Source: Streptomyces sp. cg36 (GTDB taxonomy: Bacteria > Actinomycetota > Actinomycetes > Streptomycetales > Streptomycetaceae). From it: DNA of 64,000 nucleotides. The position numbers and the translations under genes are program-made. The notes below the pieces were generated by a model. The model saw only the letters and a list, made by a program, of their open reading frames with translations, was not told the DNA's origin and searched no databases. Of this stretch, positions 42,877-52,623 are shown piece after piece (within the stretch, counting starts at the first letter, position 1; the number at the start of each line of letters is the position of its first letter). Location of the stretch: contig NZ_CP163520.1 of assembly GCF_041080675.1 (NCBI RefSeq), positions 2,418,001 to 2,482,000 of the forward strand. The letters run 5' to 3'.

Positions 42877-43967
42877 AGCTTCGGCGCAATCTCTTCGGTC
42901 CAGATACGGGTCCGCTCCTCCTGCGACATGTGGCAGGCCGAGAAGTGGCCCTCGGCGCCGTCCCACTGCTGGAGTTCGGGACGCACGGTGCGCGTGACGT
43001 TGTCCTTGGGCACGTCCGCGTACGGGCAGCGCGGGTTGAAGGCACAGCCGGACGGCACGTTGATCAGCGACGGCGGCTGGCCCTTGACGGGGATCAGCCG
43101 GTCCGTCTCCTCCCGGTCGATGCGCGGCATCGAACCGAGCAGGCCCCAGGTGTAGGGGTGCTGGGGCTCGTAGAAGACCTGCTCGGACGGGCCGCGCTCG
43201 ACGCACCGGCCGCCGTACATCACCAGGAGGTTGTCCGCCATCTCCGCGACCACGCCCAGATCGTGCGTGATCATGATGACGGCGGAGCCGAACTCCTTCT
43301 GCAGGTCCCGGATCAGGTCCAGGATCTGCGCCTGGACGGTGACGTCCAGGGCGGTGGTCGGCTCGTCCGCGATCAGCAGCTCCGGGTTGTTGACCAGCGC
43401 CATCGCGATCATCGCGCGCTGGCGCATGCCGCCGGAGAACTCGTGCGGATAGGAGTCGACGCGCTTGCCGGGCTCGGGGATGCCGACCCGGTCGAGCATC
43501 TCGATCGCCCGGGTGCGGGCGACCTTCTTGGCGACCTGGTGGTGGGCCCGGTACGCCTCCACGATCTGCGCGCCCACCGTGTAGTAGGGGTGCATCGCGG
43601 AGAGCGGGTCCTGGAAGATCATCGCCATCTTCCGGCCGCGCAGCTTGCGCACGTGGTCGGGGTCGGCGCCGATCAGCTCCTCGCCGTCCAGCCACACCTC
43701 GCCGGAGATCTTGGCGTTGGCGCTGCGGTGCAGCCCCATCAGCCCGAGCGAGGTCACCGACTTGCCGGAGCCGGACTCGCCCACGATGCCGAGGGTCTGG
43801 CCGGGCTTGATGTCGAAGCTGACGCCGTCGACGGACTTGACCAGGCCGTCGTCGGTGTCGAAGTGGATGCGCAGGTCCCGTACGGACAGGAAGGCGTCCC
43901 CGGCGTCGGCGGGGCGCTCGGTCACCGGCTCGCCGACGGCCGCGCCGGTCTTGTTCAGGTCGCTCAC
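42873..43967 (-). CDS. Oligopeptide ABC transporter ATP-binding protein (DppD/OppD type)
   Basis: A 364-aa ATPase, the partner of the DppF-type protein. Walker [10 protein letters not shown] (about residues 64-72), signature SGGMRQR and Walker [14 protein letters not shown] are present. The C-terminal Cys motif [11 protein letters not shown]...C matches the family. GTG start overlaps the permease stop by 4 bp (GTGA, 43964-43967). Confidence 0.94.
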
Positions 43968-44974
43968 GAGAGCCTCACCCTGGGGTCGATCGCGGCGTAC
44001 ACCAGGTCCACCAGCAGATTGCAGAGAACGATGAAGAAGGCGGCGACCAGGGTCACGCCCATGACGACCGGGAGGTCGTTGTTGCGGACGCCGTCGACGG
44101 CGTAGAAGCCGAGGCCCTGGAAGGAGAAGACCTGCTCGGTGATGACCGCGCCGCCGACGAGCAGACCGAAGTCCATGCCGAAGATGGTGACGATCGGGGT
44201 GAGCGCGGCGCGCAGGCCGTGCTTGCCGACCACGGTCCGCTCCCGCAGGCCCTTGGCCCGGGCGGTGCGGATGTAGTCCTCCCCCATGGTCTCCAGCATT
44301 CCGGCCCGGGTGAGCCGGGCGTAGAGCGCGGAGTAGAGGAAGGCGAGGCTGCACCAGGGGATCAGGAGGTTCCAGGCCCAGTCGGCCGGATTGTCCGTGA
44401 ACGCCACGTAGTTGACCCCGGACCACACCGGCCACTGGACCGTGAACAGGCCCAGGAACAGCATGCCGGTGAAGAAGATCGGGAGGGAGACGCCGGCGAG
44501 GGCGACACCCATGAAGAACCGGTCCAGGAGCGAACCCCGCTTGAGGGCGGAGACCACGCCCACCGCGACACCGGAGACCAGCCAGATGACGGCCGCACCG
44601 ATGGCGAGCGAGAAGGTGACCGGGATGCGCTCGGTCAGCTGCGGCCAGACCTCGACGTGGTTCTTGAACGAGTAGCCGAAGCAGGGGGCGTGGCAGACCG
44701 AGGCGTCGGGACCGAACTTGTAGGTCGCGCCGACGAAGATCTGCTTGAGGAAGTGCCAGTACTGCTCGTAGAGCGGTTGATCGAACCCGAGGTTCTTCTT
44801 CACCGCGGCGATCGCACTGGCATTGGCGTCCTTGCCCACGTACTGGGCGGCCAGCTGGTCCATCGTCTGGCCGGCGAGCCGGGGCACCAGGAAGTAAATC
44901 GCGAAGGTGACCGCGCTGACGATCAGCAGCAGGAGCACCGCGCCGAAAACGCGTCGGATGATGTACGCAGCCAC
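43964..44974 (-). CDS. Oligopeptide ABC transporter permease (DppB/OppB type)
   Basis: A 336-aa inner-membrane permease with about six helices. The first helix begins [21 protein letters not shown]. The cytoplasmic EAA loop ([26 protein letters not shown], about residues 220-245) couples it to the ATPases. It pairs with the DppC-type permease encoded first in the operon. A strong hairpin lies between this gene and the binding-protein gene. Confidence 0.93.
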   Translation of the reverse strand: MAAYIIRRVFGAVLLLLIVSAVTFAIYFLVPRLAGQTMDQLAAQYVGKDANASAIAAVKKNLGFDQPLYEQYWHFLKQIFVGATYKFGPDASVCHAPCFGYSFKNHVEVWPQLTERIPVTFSLAIGAAVIWLVSGVAVGVVSALKRGSLLDRFFMGVALAGVSLPIFFTGMLFLGLFTVQWPVWSGVNYVAFTDNPADWAWNLLIPWCSLAFLYSALYARLTRAGMLETMGEDYIRTARAKGLRERTVVGKHGLRAALTPIVTIFGMDFGLLVGGAVITEQVFSFQGLGFYAVDGVRNNDLPVVMGVTLVAAFFIVLCNLLVDLVYAAIDPRVRLS

Positions 44975-44987
44975 AGCTGTCCGGCAA

Positions 44988-45032
44988 CCGGCGCCCGCCC
45001 GGCCGGGGGTCTCCCGACCCGGCGGGCACCGG
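44988..45032 (-). terminator. Intercistronic hairpin between binding-protein and permease genes
   Basis: CCGGCGCCCGCC (44988-44999) pairs with GGCGGGCACCGG (45021-45032) with one G-T type mismatch and more pairs inside. Read leftward it follows the substrate-binding-protein gene. Such stems usually stabilise that message or partly stop transcription, so the binding protein is made in excess. Confidence 0.6.
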
Positions 45033-45077
45033 TGCCTTCACCTGCCTTTCAAAGAAACTCGGGGGTTCAACCGCTAC

Positions 45078-46838
45078 TTACTTGGAGGAACCCATCAGCA
45101 GGTAGTCGTACATACCGAGGTACGCCTGGGTGACGGTGACGTTGGTGGCCGACGTCGGGCGGAACAGCAGGTTCTTGCGGTAGATCAGCGGCACGGCGGA
45201 GGCGTTCTCGGCGACCATCTTGTCGATGTCGCCCCACGCCTTCTCACGGGCGGCCTTGTCCGTGTTGGCGATGGCGTCGTTCAGCGCCTTGTTGATCGCC
45301 GGGTCGTTCAGCTCCTGGACGTTGTTGCCACCGGACGGCTTGATGGCCGAGCCGTTGATGATCTGGTCCAGGAAGCCGAAGCCGGTCGGCCAGTCGGCAC
45401 CCCACGCGGTCATGATCATGCCGAGCTTGTGGTCGTGCACGTACTGCGGGTTGCCCGCGAAGTTCTGGAAGTACTTGCCCGCCGGGAAGGACTTGATCTC
45501 GGCGTTGATGTTGAGCTTCTTCAGCGACGCCTGGACCGCGGTGGCCATGGCCATCTCGGACGGGCGGTCGGAGCGGGCCGTCAGGTTGGTCGAGAACCCG
45601 TTCGGCTGGTTGCACTGCTTGAGCTCGTCCTTGGCCTTGGCCAGGTCGCCCTTGTCGCCGTCGGTCTGGTACAGGTTGAACTTGCTGTAGCCGTTGACGG
45701 TCGGCGGCAGCAGCGTCGAGGCGACGTCACCCTTGGGCGCGCCACCCGCGGCGGCCTGGATCGACGCCTTGTCGATGCCCCACTGGACGGCCTTGCGGCA
45801 GTGGACGTTGTCGAACGGGGCGACGTTGACGTTCAGACCGATGTACGAGGTCGCGCCGGCGTACGAACCGTCCGTCTGCGACTTGTACTTGGGGCTGGTC
45901 AGGACCTTCGGCTGGGTCTGCGGCGAGACACCGGTGCCGGCCGCGTCGACCGTCAGGTTGTCCGCGAGCAGGTCGTTGTCGACGGTGACCGCGTTGACCT
46001 TGAACCGGATGCTGATCTTGTCCGGCAGGGCCGGGCGGTTCGGGTCGGTCTTCGGGTCCCACTGCGCGTTGCGGACGAGGGTCGCGCCCTTGCCCTCCTC
46101 GTACGACTCGAACTTGTACGGGCCGGAGGAGACGATGTGCTGCACGTACGCCGCGCCCTTGTCCTTCGCCTGCGGCACCGGGGCCGTCTGCGAGAAGGTC
46201 GCGAGGTAGTCGAAGTCCGCGAAGGCGTCCTTCAGCTTGAAGACGATGGTGTTGTCGTCCGGGGTCTCGATCGACGCGATGCCGCTCGGGTTCTTGTCCT
46301 TGTACGGACCCTGGTACTTGTCGCCGCCCACCAGGTGCGACTTGAAGTAGGTCGGGCCGTTGGACAGCGCCTCGGGGGCGAAGTTCGAACGCTCGACGGC
46401 GTACTTGACGTCCTTCGAGGTGATCGGCGTGCCGTCCTCGAACTTCAGACCCTTCTTCAGGGTGTACGTCCAGGTCTTCGCGTCGGGGCTGGCCTTGCCC
46501 AGCGACTCCGCGAGGTCCGGGACCACGGTCAGGCCGTCCTTGCCGGCGGCCGGCTTGAACGTGGTGAGCGTACGGCCGTACAGGCGGGAGAAGTTCTGCA
46601 CCCAGCCGTAGTACGTGTTGCCCGGGTCCAGCGAGTCCGGCACGTCCGACATCGCGTAGGTGGCCGTGCCACCCTTCTTGTCGGACTTGTTCACGATCTG
46701 GCTGAGCGCGGCGTCGGTGACCGACTTACCGCCCTTGCCGCCGTCGCCCTTGTCGTCCTTGGAGTCGTTGCACGCGGTGGCCCCCAGCGTCAGCGCCACG
46801 GCGGTAGCGATCAGAACGGTCGCTTTTCTCGTCTTCAC
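45078..46838 (-). CDS. Peptide-binding lipoprotein (SBP family 5)
   Basis: A 586-aa extracellular solute-binding protein of family 5 (OppA/DppA). The signal peptide ends at the lipobox LGATAC (Cys about residue 23), followed by an Asp/Lys/Gly linker. Family motifs include VPDLAESLGKASPDAKTWTY and LKKGLKFEDGTPITSKDVKYA (about residues 110-135). It captures oligopeptides for the permeases. It is the second gene of a five-gene operon. Confidence 0.94.
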   Translation of the reverse strand: MKTRKATVLIATAVALTLGATACNDSKDDKGDGGKGGKSVTDAALSQIVNKSDKKGGTATYAMSDVPDSLDPGNTYYGWVQNFSRLYGRTLTTFKPAAGKDGLTVVPDLAESLGKASPDAKTWTYTLKKGLKFEDGTPITSKDVKYAVERSNFAPEALSNGPTYFKSHLVGGDKYQGPYKDKNPSGIASIETPDDNTIVFKLKDAFADFDYLATFSQTAPVPQAKDKGAAYVQHIVSSGPYKFESYEEGKGATLVRNAQWDPKTDPNRPALPDKISIRFKVNAVTVDNDLLADNLTVDAAGTGVSPQTQPKVLTSPKYKSQTDGSYAGATSYIGLNVNVAPFDNVHCRKAVQWGIDKASIQAAAGGAPKGDVASTLLPPTVNGYSKFNLYQTDGDKGDLAKAKDELKQCNQPNGFSTNLTARSDRPSEMAMATAVQASLKKLNINAEIKSFPAGKYFQNFAGNPQYVHDHKLGMIMTAWGADWPTGFGFLDQIINGSAIKPSGGNNVQELNDPAINKALNDAIANTDKAAREKAWGDIDKMVAENASAVPLIYRKNLLFRPTSATNVTVTQAYLGMYDYLLMGSSK

Positions 46839-46904
46839 CTGAGGAATGCCCCCTCTATGGATGGTTGCGGCAGGAGTGGTACGGATGTGGCAGGTGCCGC
46901 GTGC

Positions 46905-47903
46905 TTACTTGCCTCGCGGGTCGAGGGCGTCTCGCAGCCCGTCGCCCAGCAGGTTGAACGCCAGGACCGTGATGAAGATCGCCAGGCCCGGCACGATCAT
47001 GTACTGCGGGTCCGCCTCGTAGAGGTCGGTCGCGGTGGTGAGCATTCCGCCCCACGACGCCTGCGGCGGCGAGATGCCGACGCCCAGGAAGCTGAGTCCC
47101 GCCTCGAAGAGGATGTTCGTGGGGATCAGGAGCGTGGCGTAGACCAGGATCGGTGCGACCAGGTTCGGCAGGAGCTCCCGGACCAGGATGAACGGGCCGC
47201 GGGCGCCCAGGCTCTTGGCCGCCTCCACGAACTCGCGTTCGCGCAGGCTGAGCGTCTGGGCCCGGACGATGCGCCCCATGTACGGCCAGCTGAAGAAGCC
47301 GATCACGAAGATCAGCACGCTGATCCGCAGGGGCAGCCCGGTCAGTCCGAACGCCCCGTCCTGGAGGGACGCGGAGATCGAGATGGCGAACAGCAGGAGC
47401 GGGAACGCCAGGAAGACGTCCATCGCCCGGCTGATCAGGGTGTCCGCCCAGCCGCCGTAGAAGCCTGCGGTGACGCCCATGATCACGCCGATGACCACGG
47501 AGAGCAGGGTGGCGCCGCCCGCGACGAGCAGCGAGACCCAGGAGCCCTCGATGATCCGGGACAGGATGTCGCGCCCGTACTGCGGGTCGACACCCAGCGG
47601 GTGTTCCCAACTCATGCCGCCCCAGGAGCCCTTGGGGGCCAGCAGGGCCGGGTCGATCAGATCCTGGTGGAACTCGTTCGGATCCATCCCGAACGCCCAC
47701 TGGATGGGCTTGGAGAGAACGGCGAGCAGGATGAGCAGGACGACGACGACGCCACCGGCGACCGCGAGCTTGTCGCGCTTGAAGCGCGTCCAGGCGATCT
47801 GTCCGAGCGAACGGCCCTCGATCTGGCTCTGCTTGGCCCCCGTGAGTACTGCCTCCGGCGGCACCTCGGCAGCCGATCCGGTGGTCTCTAGCGGTGCGGT
47901 CAC
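46905..47903 (-). CDS. Oligopeptide ABC transporter permease (DppC/OppC type)
   Basis: A 332-aa permease with a cytoplasmic N-terminus (residues 1-45) and about six helices. The EAA loop reads EREFVEAAKSLGARGPFILVRELLPNL. It opens the leftward operon DppC-SBP-DppB-DppD-DppF. GTG start at 47903. As I recall, this corresponds to SCO5476-SCO5480, an importer distinct from BldK. Confidence 0.93.
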   Translation of the reverse strand: MTAPLETTGSAAEVPPEAVLTGAKQSQIEGRSLGQIAWTRFKRDKLAVAGGVVVVLLILLAVLSKPIQWAFGMDPNEFHQDLIDPALLAPKGSWGGMSWEHPLGVDPQYGRDILSRIIEGSWVSLLVAGGATLLSVVIGVIMGVTAGFYGGWADTLISRAMDVFLAFPLLLFAISISASLQDGAFGLTGLPLRISVLIFVIGFFSWPYMGRIVRAQTLSLREREFVEAAKSLGARGPFILVRELLPNLVAPILVYATLLIPTNILFEAGLSFLGVGISPPQASWGGMLTTATDLYEADPQYMIVPGLAIFITVLAFNLLGDGLRDALDPRGK

Positions 47904-48244
47904 AGTGCCTCTGACCCCTCCCGGCCGGCGGTTGGCCAGCCCGTACCAGCCGCTGTGGCGGCTTGTTCCATCAGGTGGTGCGGTGATCTGCGACGGGCCG
48001 ACGGGCCCTTGTTAGCCGGGAGTCTTCAACGCGTTCGCGATCACCCGCCAGACCTGACGGTGAATGGTTGCCTAAACGTGATGCGGTCAGCGAACTTCCG
48101 TTATCCGGACGGTGTGATCGCCTGAGCGGATCACTTGCGCATCAATCGACCAGATCGGTCATGTCGCCCAACTGCCTTTATAGGGAGTGGTTTTGGCGTG
48201 GGCGCGGGCGCGCGTGCGGGCGCGGGTACGGCGGGGAAGGGGTG
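47904..48244. promoter_or_regulatory. Promoter region of the peptide importer operon
   Basis: 341 bp without a gene. GTGATC (48114-48119) and GATCAC (48129-48134) form an inverted repeat with inner GC pairs. GACC-AGAT-CGGTC occurs at about 48148-48160. Both could be operators or hairpins in the leader of the leftward operon. The right end is a GC-alternating stretch after the SseB-like stop. No clear -35/-10 pair was identified. Confidence 0.45.
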
Positions 48245-49042
48245 TCAGTAGGCGCGCGGGGCGGCCGGGGGGTAGCCGTAGCCGCCGGCCGGGGCGACCG
48301 GAGCGGCGTGCGCCTCGCGGTCGTAAAACGGACGTCCCCGGGCGCGCAGCCACATTCCGACCGGGTCGTATTCGTCGGACATGGCCACCGTGGACACCGC
48401 GAGCCCGTCCGGCACCGCGCCCACGGACTGCTGCATCATCGCGCGTACCGAGTCCACGGCCTGGCGTCCGGTGTCGTAGAGGTCCAGACCGATGGCCAGA
48501 TACGCCACCCCGACGGCGGGCTGCACCCAGGCGCGGCGCAGCGCGCGGACGGCCGGGGTGCGGTGCGCGTGCTGCGCGAGCAGGGCGTAGAACTGCGGGA
48601 TGTCCAGGGCGGGTTCGCTGATCCGCAGCGGTCCCGCGGGCATCCGCTCCAGGCCGGTGGCGATCCGGCGCAGATCCGGCCAGGGGATGCCGACGCCGCC
48701 GCCGGGGGCGTGCGGATTCAGCCAGATCCCATAGCGGTCCGGGTAGAGGGCACGGGCGATGTCACGGCCGGTGACGACCTCGGAGGAGCGGTTCCAGCCG
48801 CTGGCGGCGAGCTCCTGGGGCGAGGTCGCGCAGGGCGCGTAGCAGACGCCGTCGACCTCCATGTTCCCGTACTGGGCGTCCGGGGCGCCGGGGCGGCCGT
48901 GCCAGAGCAGCATCCAGAGCCGTCCGGCCGAGGGGTCGGCGAGGGCGTGCAGCAGTCCCTCGTACGCGTCGTAGCGTCCGGGGGCCACCTGGCGCAGCAT
49001 GTGCTCGACCTGCCCGGCCGCCGCGGTGCCTGACGCACTCAC
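48245..49042 (-). CDS. SseB-like protein
   Basis: A 265-aa protein of the SseB (enhanced serine sensitivity) type common in Streptomyces. Recognisable parts are the central ALYPDRYGIWLNPHAPGGGVGIPWPDLRRI, matched by a similar segment in the neighbouring paralog, and the C-terminal MSDEYDPVGMWLRARGRPFYDRE. The end is Pro/Gly/Tyr-rich and probably disordered. In E. coli, SseB overproduction makes cells serine-sensitive; its mechanism is unclear. The nearby glycine/serine genes fit that link. Confidence 0.75.
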   Translation of the reverse strand: MSASGTAAAGQVEHMLRQVAPGRYDAYEGLLHALADPSAGRLWMLLWHGRPGAPDAQYGNMEVDGVCYAPCATSPQELAASGWNRSSEVVTGRDIARALYPDRYGIWLNPHAPGGGVGIPWPDLRRIATGLERMPAGPLRISEPALDIPQFYALLAQHAHRTPAVRALRRAWVQPAVGVAYLAIGLDLYDTGRQAVDSVRAMMQQSVGAVPDGLAVSTVAMSDEYDPVGMWLRARGRPFYDREAHAAPVAPAGGYGYPPAAPRAY

Positions 49043-49166
49043 CCTGGGTCCCGCCCCTCTTCGGTCCCCCGCGCCGCCGGTGCACAGGCGTGCGGCCGTG
49101 GGGGTGTACGGATTATGAAACCAGCTTATGCGGGCGCACCCCGGGGTGGCCCGGTGCGCGCCCCAC

Positions 49167-49931
49167 CTACTGGGGGGCGGCGCGCGTGTAGAAGGGGCGC
49201 ACGCGGTCGCGCATCCAGTCGCCCACCGGGTCCTGCGCCACGTCCAGCAGCACCAGGTTGACCGGCCAGGGCACGGCGGCCCGCCCCAGCGCGCGGCCCA
49301 GCGCCTCCATGGGCGCGTTGCGCCCGGCCCCGTCCCAGGTGGAGAACTCCACGCCGACGAAGAGCGTCGGGGTGTCCCCCTCGATGGAGGCGAGCGCGCG
49401 GCGGGCGGTGCGCACCACGCCGGTGGCGTCGAACTCGGCGGCGGCGGCGGTCAGGAAGTCGACGGGGTCGTCCTGCCAGTCCGGCTCGTACAGCCGCACC
49501 CGGGCGCCGGTGGCGGGCCCGTCCAGCGCGGTCCGCCCGGTGCGGCACAGCTGGGCCACGGCGGGCGGCGGCAGCGGTACGCCGACGGCGCCCTCGGGGT
49601 TCAGCGCGATGCCCAGCTGCGGCGGCAGCCCGCGGGCGAACTCCACGGCGGGCGCGACCGCGAACGACATGTGCGGGCCGACGCACTGGAGGAACTGCTG
49701 CTCGGAGCTGTAGACGGGGACGTAGGGCGCGCCCTCGATCTCCATCGTGGGCAGGTCCAGGTCACGGCTGTCGCGACCGCCGCCGTTGGGCAGCGGGACC
49801 CAGACCGGGTTGCGGCCGAGTACCTCTATCAGGCGAGGGCCCGCCGTCGGGTTGCCCAGGGCCGCGGCCAGGGCCTCCTCCAGCTCGTTGCCGGGCCAGC
49901 CGCCGCCGCCGTGCGGATGCGGGAATTCCAT
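49167..49931 (-). CDS. SseB-family protein
   Basis: A 254-aa SseB protein. The N-terminal SseB domain (residues 15-130) has VLGRNPVWVPLPNGGGRD, APYVPVYSSEQQF and FARGLPPQLGIALNPEGAVGVPLP. The C-terminal SseB_C-like domain ends VGDWMRDRVRPFYTR, which parallels the end of the neighbouring SseB-like protein, so the two are old duplicates. The ATG at 49931 was chosen because the frame above has no Streptomyces-like start. Confidence 0.82.
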   Translation of the reverse strand: MEFPHPHGGGGWPGNELEEALAAALGNPTAGPRLIEVLGRNPVWVPLPNGGGRDSRDLDLPTMEIEGAPYVPVYSSEQQFLQCVGPHMSFAVAPAVEFARGLPPQLGIALNPEGAVGVPLPPPAVAQLCRTGRTALDGPATGARVRLYEPDWQDDPVDFLTAAAAEFDATGVVRTARRALASIEGDTPTLFVGVEFSTWDGAGRNAPMEALGRALGRAAVPWPVNLVLLDVAQDPVGDWMRDRVRPFYTRAAPQ

Positions 49932-49998
49932 GTGCCGTCCTTCTGACCGCGGACCGTCGGTGACTTGTCGCGCGGTCCCCCGCGCCCCGTACGAAACC

Positions 49999-50664
49999 TT
50001 AGCGCCGGGGGCCGCCCGGCCCGAAGGCGATCCTCGCCACTTCGCGCGCCGCCTCCCGGTCGAGCAGCACCGCCGAGGCCACGCCCCGGGGCAGCCGCCC
50101 CCCGGCCACCGCGTCGACCAGCCGGGGCACGGCCCTGGCATGGCGGGCGAAGGCGTACGCGGAGACCTTGCGGCCCCGGGCCACCTGGCCGGCCAGCGCG
50201 GTCTCGGGCGACACGTCCAGCAGCACCAGATGGAGGGCCCGCCCGCCCCGGGCCGCCCGCCGGGCCAGCGACCAGCGCACCCAGGAGTGGGTGCCGCAGT
50301 CGTGCACGACCAGGCCCTCGCCCGCCCGCAGCGCCCGGTGCATCCGCAGGAAGTGGGCGATGCGGGCCACCGGCCGGTACAGCGCGTAGGGGACTCCCGG
50401 CAGCCGTGCCTCCCAGGCCCGGCGGGTGTCCTGGGAGTCGATGCCGAGGCCGGGCGCGGCCTGGCGCAGCAGCGTCGTCTTGCCGCTGCCGGGCAGCCCG
50501 GAGACCACCACCACGTCCCCCTCGGCGAACCGCAGGGTGCGGGGCGTGCGGCGCCCGCGCCCGCGCAGGTCCCGCACCACCGCGGCGGCGCCGTGCGCGG
50601 CGCGGTCCCGCTGGGCGGGCACCGCTCCGCCGAGCGCCGCCGTCCGCTGTTCGTGAACCGTCAT
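49999..50664 (-). CDS. P-loop ATP-binding protein (kinase-like)
   Basis: A 221-aa AAA/kinase-like protein. Walker A is GLPGSGKTT (about residues 56-64). A likely Walker B/DC motif lies in VVHDCGTHSW and VLLDVSPE. The rest is Arg/Ala-rich and fits zeta-toxin or chloramphenicol-phosphotransferase-like P-loop kinases, but the match is too weak to name. It is divergent from gcvT across the glycine riboswitch region. Confidence 0.7.
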   Translation of the reverse strand: MTVHEQRTAALGGAVPAQRDRAAHGAAAVVRDLRGRGRRTPRTLRFAEGDVVVVSGLPGSGKTTLLRQAAPGLGIDSQDTRRAWEARLPGVPYALYRPVARIAHFLRMHRALRAGEGLVVHDCGTHSWVRWSLARRAARGGRALHLVLLDVSPETALAGQVARGRKVSAYAFARHARAVPRLVDAVAGGRLPRGVASAVLLDREAAREVARIAFGPGGPRR

Positions 50665-50797
50665 GGGTCCTCCCCCTGTCGGGTCGTGCGACCCTTCCCC
50701 AATGCGCGTAAAGAGATGGTAATGAGACCTGAGTGATGTGACGTTCCGGAGATGCGTGCAATGATGTGCGCGCCAACTGCATACCGGCCGCTTGAAT

Positions 50798-50995
50798 CCA
50801 CGCGGGAGAGTCCTCGGTCAGTTCCGAGGCGCCGAAGGAGCAAGTCCCTCCCTTGAATCTCTCAGGCCCCGTACCGCGTGGATGAGGCAGATCTGAAAAG
50901 CGGGTCGCGTTCCGTAGGGGCGGCCCCACCCAAGGTGCAAGCCAGGACCCCGACGTGCGTCCGGCGAACCTCTCAGGTTCCGATGACAGATGGGG
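50798..50995 (+). promoter_or_regulatory. Tandem glycine riboswitch
   Basis: Two consecutive glycine aptamers. In the first, CCACGCGG (50798-50805) and CCGCGTGG (50874-50881) form P1, enclosing GGGAGAGTCCTCGG, GCGCCGAAGGAGCAA and the hallmark CTCTCAGG. In the second, ATCTG (50891-50895) pairs with CAGAT (50987-50991), enclosing CACCCAAGGTGCAA and CTCTCAGG. About 40 nt separate it from gcvT. Glycine binding should turn on the cleavage system genes, as in other bacteria. Confidence 0.95.
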
Positions 50996-51035
50996 AGGAT
51001 CGTCCTCGCCGTCATGCCCTGGGAGCCACATCCTC

Positions 51036-52151
51036 ATGAGCAACGCCCCCCGTCTCACCGCCCTCGACGCGCTGCACCGTTCGCTGGGCGCGACCATGAC
51101 CGACTTCGCCGGCTGGGACATGCCGCTGCGGTACGGCAGCGAGCGCGACGAGCACACCGCCGTCCGCACCCGGGCCGGCCTCTTCGACCTCTCCCACATG
51201 GGCGAGATCACGGTCACCGGCCCGCAGGCCGTGCAGGCGCTGGACTACGCGCTGGTCGGCAACATGAGCACCATCGGCGTCGGCCGCGCCCGCTACACCA
51301 TGATCTGCCAGGAGGACGGCGGCATCGTGGACGACCTGATCGTCTACCGCCTCGGCGAGCACGAGTACATGGTCGTCGCCAACGCCGGGAACGCCCAGGT
51401 GGTGCTGGACGCGATCACCGAGCGCGCCGCCGCCTTCGACGCCGAGGTCCGCGACGACCGCGACGACTACGCGCTGCTCGCCATCCAGGGCCCCGAGTCC
51501 CCGGCCGTCCTGGCCTCGCTCACCGACGCCGACCTGGACGGCCTGAAGTACTACGCGGGCCTGCCCGGCACCGTGGCCGGCGTCCCGGCACTGATCGCCC
51601 GGACGGGCTACACCGGCGAGGACGGCTTCGAGCTCTTCGTGGCCCCGGCCGACGCGGAGAAGCTGTGGCGGGCGCTCACCGACGCGGGCCGGGACGCGGG
51701 CCTGGTGCCGTGCGGCCTGTCCTGCCGCGACACCCTGCGCCTGGAGGCGGGCATGCCGCTGTACGGGCACGAGCTGACCACCGCGCTCACCCCGTTCGAC
51801 GCGGGGCTCGGCCGGGTGGTGAAGTTCGAGAAGGAGGGGGACTTCGTGGGCCGCGCCGCCCTGGAGGCCGCCGCCGAGCGCGCCGCCGCCAAGGCCCCGC
51901 GCAAGCTGGTCGGTCTGATCGCCGAGGGCCGCCGGGTGCCGCGCGCCGGGTTCTCCGTCGTCGCGGACGGCCAGGTCGTCGGCGAGGTGACCTCGGGCGC
52001 CCCGTCCGTCACCCTCGGCAAGCCGATCGCCATGGCGTACGTGGACGCCGCCCACGCCGCACCGGGCACCTCCGGCGTCGGCGTCGACATTCGCGGTACG
52101 CATGAGGCGTACGAGGTGGTGGCGCTGCCGTTCTACAAGCGCCAGAAGTGA
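51036..52151 (+). CDS. gcvT: Glycine cleavage system T protein (aminomethyltransferase)
   Basis: A 371-aa enzyme that moves the methylene group from the H-protein lipoyl arm to tetrahydrofolate and frees ammonia. The catalytic Asp is in MTDFAGWDMP and the folate-binding segments ARTGYTGEDGFELF and YGHELTTALTPFDAGLG are present. ATG 51036 was chosen for GGGAG at 51021-51025 and the usual N-terminus; the frame above runs through the riboswitch. It leads gcvT-gcvH-glyA. The P protein gene gcvP is not in the window. Confidence 0.96.
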   Translation: MSNAPRLTALDALHRSLGATMTDFAGWDMPLRYGSERDEHTAVRTRAGLFDLSHMGEITVTGPQAVQALDYALVGNMSTIGVGRARYTMICQEDGGIVDDLIVYRLGEHEYMVVANAGNAQVVLDAITERAAAFDAEVRDDRDDYALLAIQGPESPAVLASLTDADLDGLKYYAGLPGTVAGVPALIARTGYTGEDGFELFVAPADAEKLWRALTDAGRDAGLVPCGLSCRDTLRLEAGMPLYGHELTTALTPFDAGLGRVVKFEKEGDFVGRAALEAAAERAAAKAPRKLVGLIAEGRRVPRAGFSVVADGQVVGEVTSGAPSVTLGKPIAMAYVDAAHAAPGTSGVGVDIRGTHEAYEVVALPFYKRQK

Positions 52152-52220
52152 CCCCTCGCACACGCTCCGCATCACTTCCTTGTTCACCACCACTCCCCCT
52201 CGTACAGGAGAATTCAGGTC

Positions 52221-52598
52221 ATGAGCAACCCCCAGCAGCTGCGCTACAGCAAGGAGCACGAGTGGCTGTCGGGCGCCGAGGACGGCGTCTCGACGGTCGG
52301 CATCACGGAGCACGCGGCCAACGCGCTCGGTGACGTCGTGTTCGTCCAGCTCCCGGAGGTCGGTGACACGGTGACCGCGGGCGAGACCTGCGGCGAGCTG
52401 GAGTCGACCAAGTCGGTCAGCGACCTCTACTCCCCCGTGACCGGCGAGGTCGTCGCGGCCAACCAGGACGTCGTCGACGACCCGTCGCTGGTGAACTCCG
52501 CCCCGTTCGAGGGCGGCTGGCTGTTCAAGGTGCGCGTCTCGGACGAGCCGGGCGACCTGCTCTCCGCCGACGAGTACACCGCGTTCGCAGGCAGCTGA
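52221..52598 (+). CDS. gcvH: Glycine cleavage system H protein
   Basis: A 125-aa lipoyl carrier that shuttles the aminomethyl group from P to T and then passes electrons to the L protein. The lipoylated Lys is in [10 protein letters not shown] (about residue 64), and EHEWL...[22 protein letters not shown] is typical. GGAGAA lies before the ATG. It sits between gcvT and glyA under the riboswitch. Confidence 0.97.
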   Translation: MSNPQQLRYSKEHEWLSGAEDGVSTVGITEHAANALGDVVFVQLPEVGDTVTAGETCGELESTKSVSDLYSPVTGEVVAANQDVVDDPSLVNSAPFEGGWLFKVRVSDEPGDLLSADEYTAFAGS

Positions 52599-52623
52599 CC
52601 CCGGCGTAAGGACTGATATTCCG

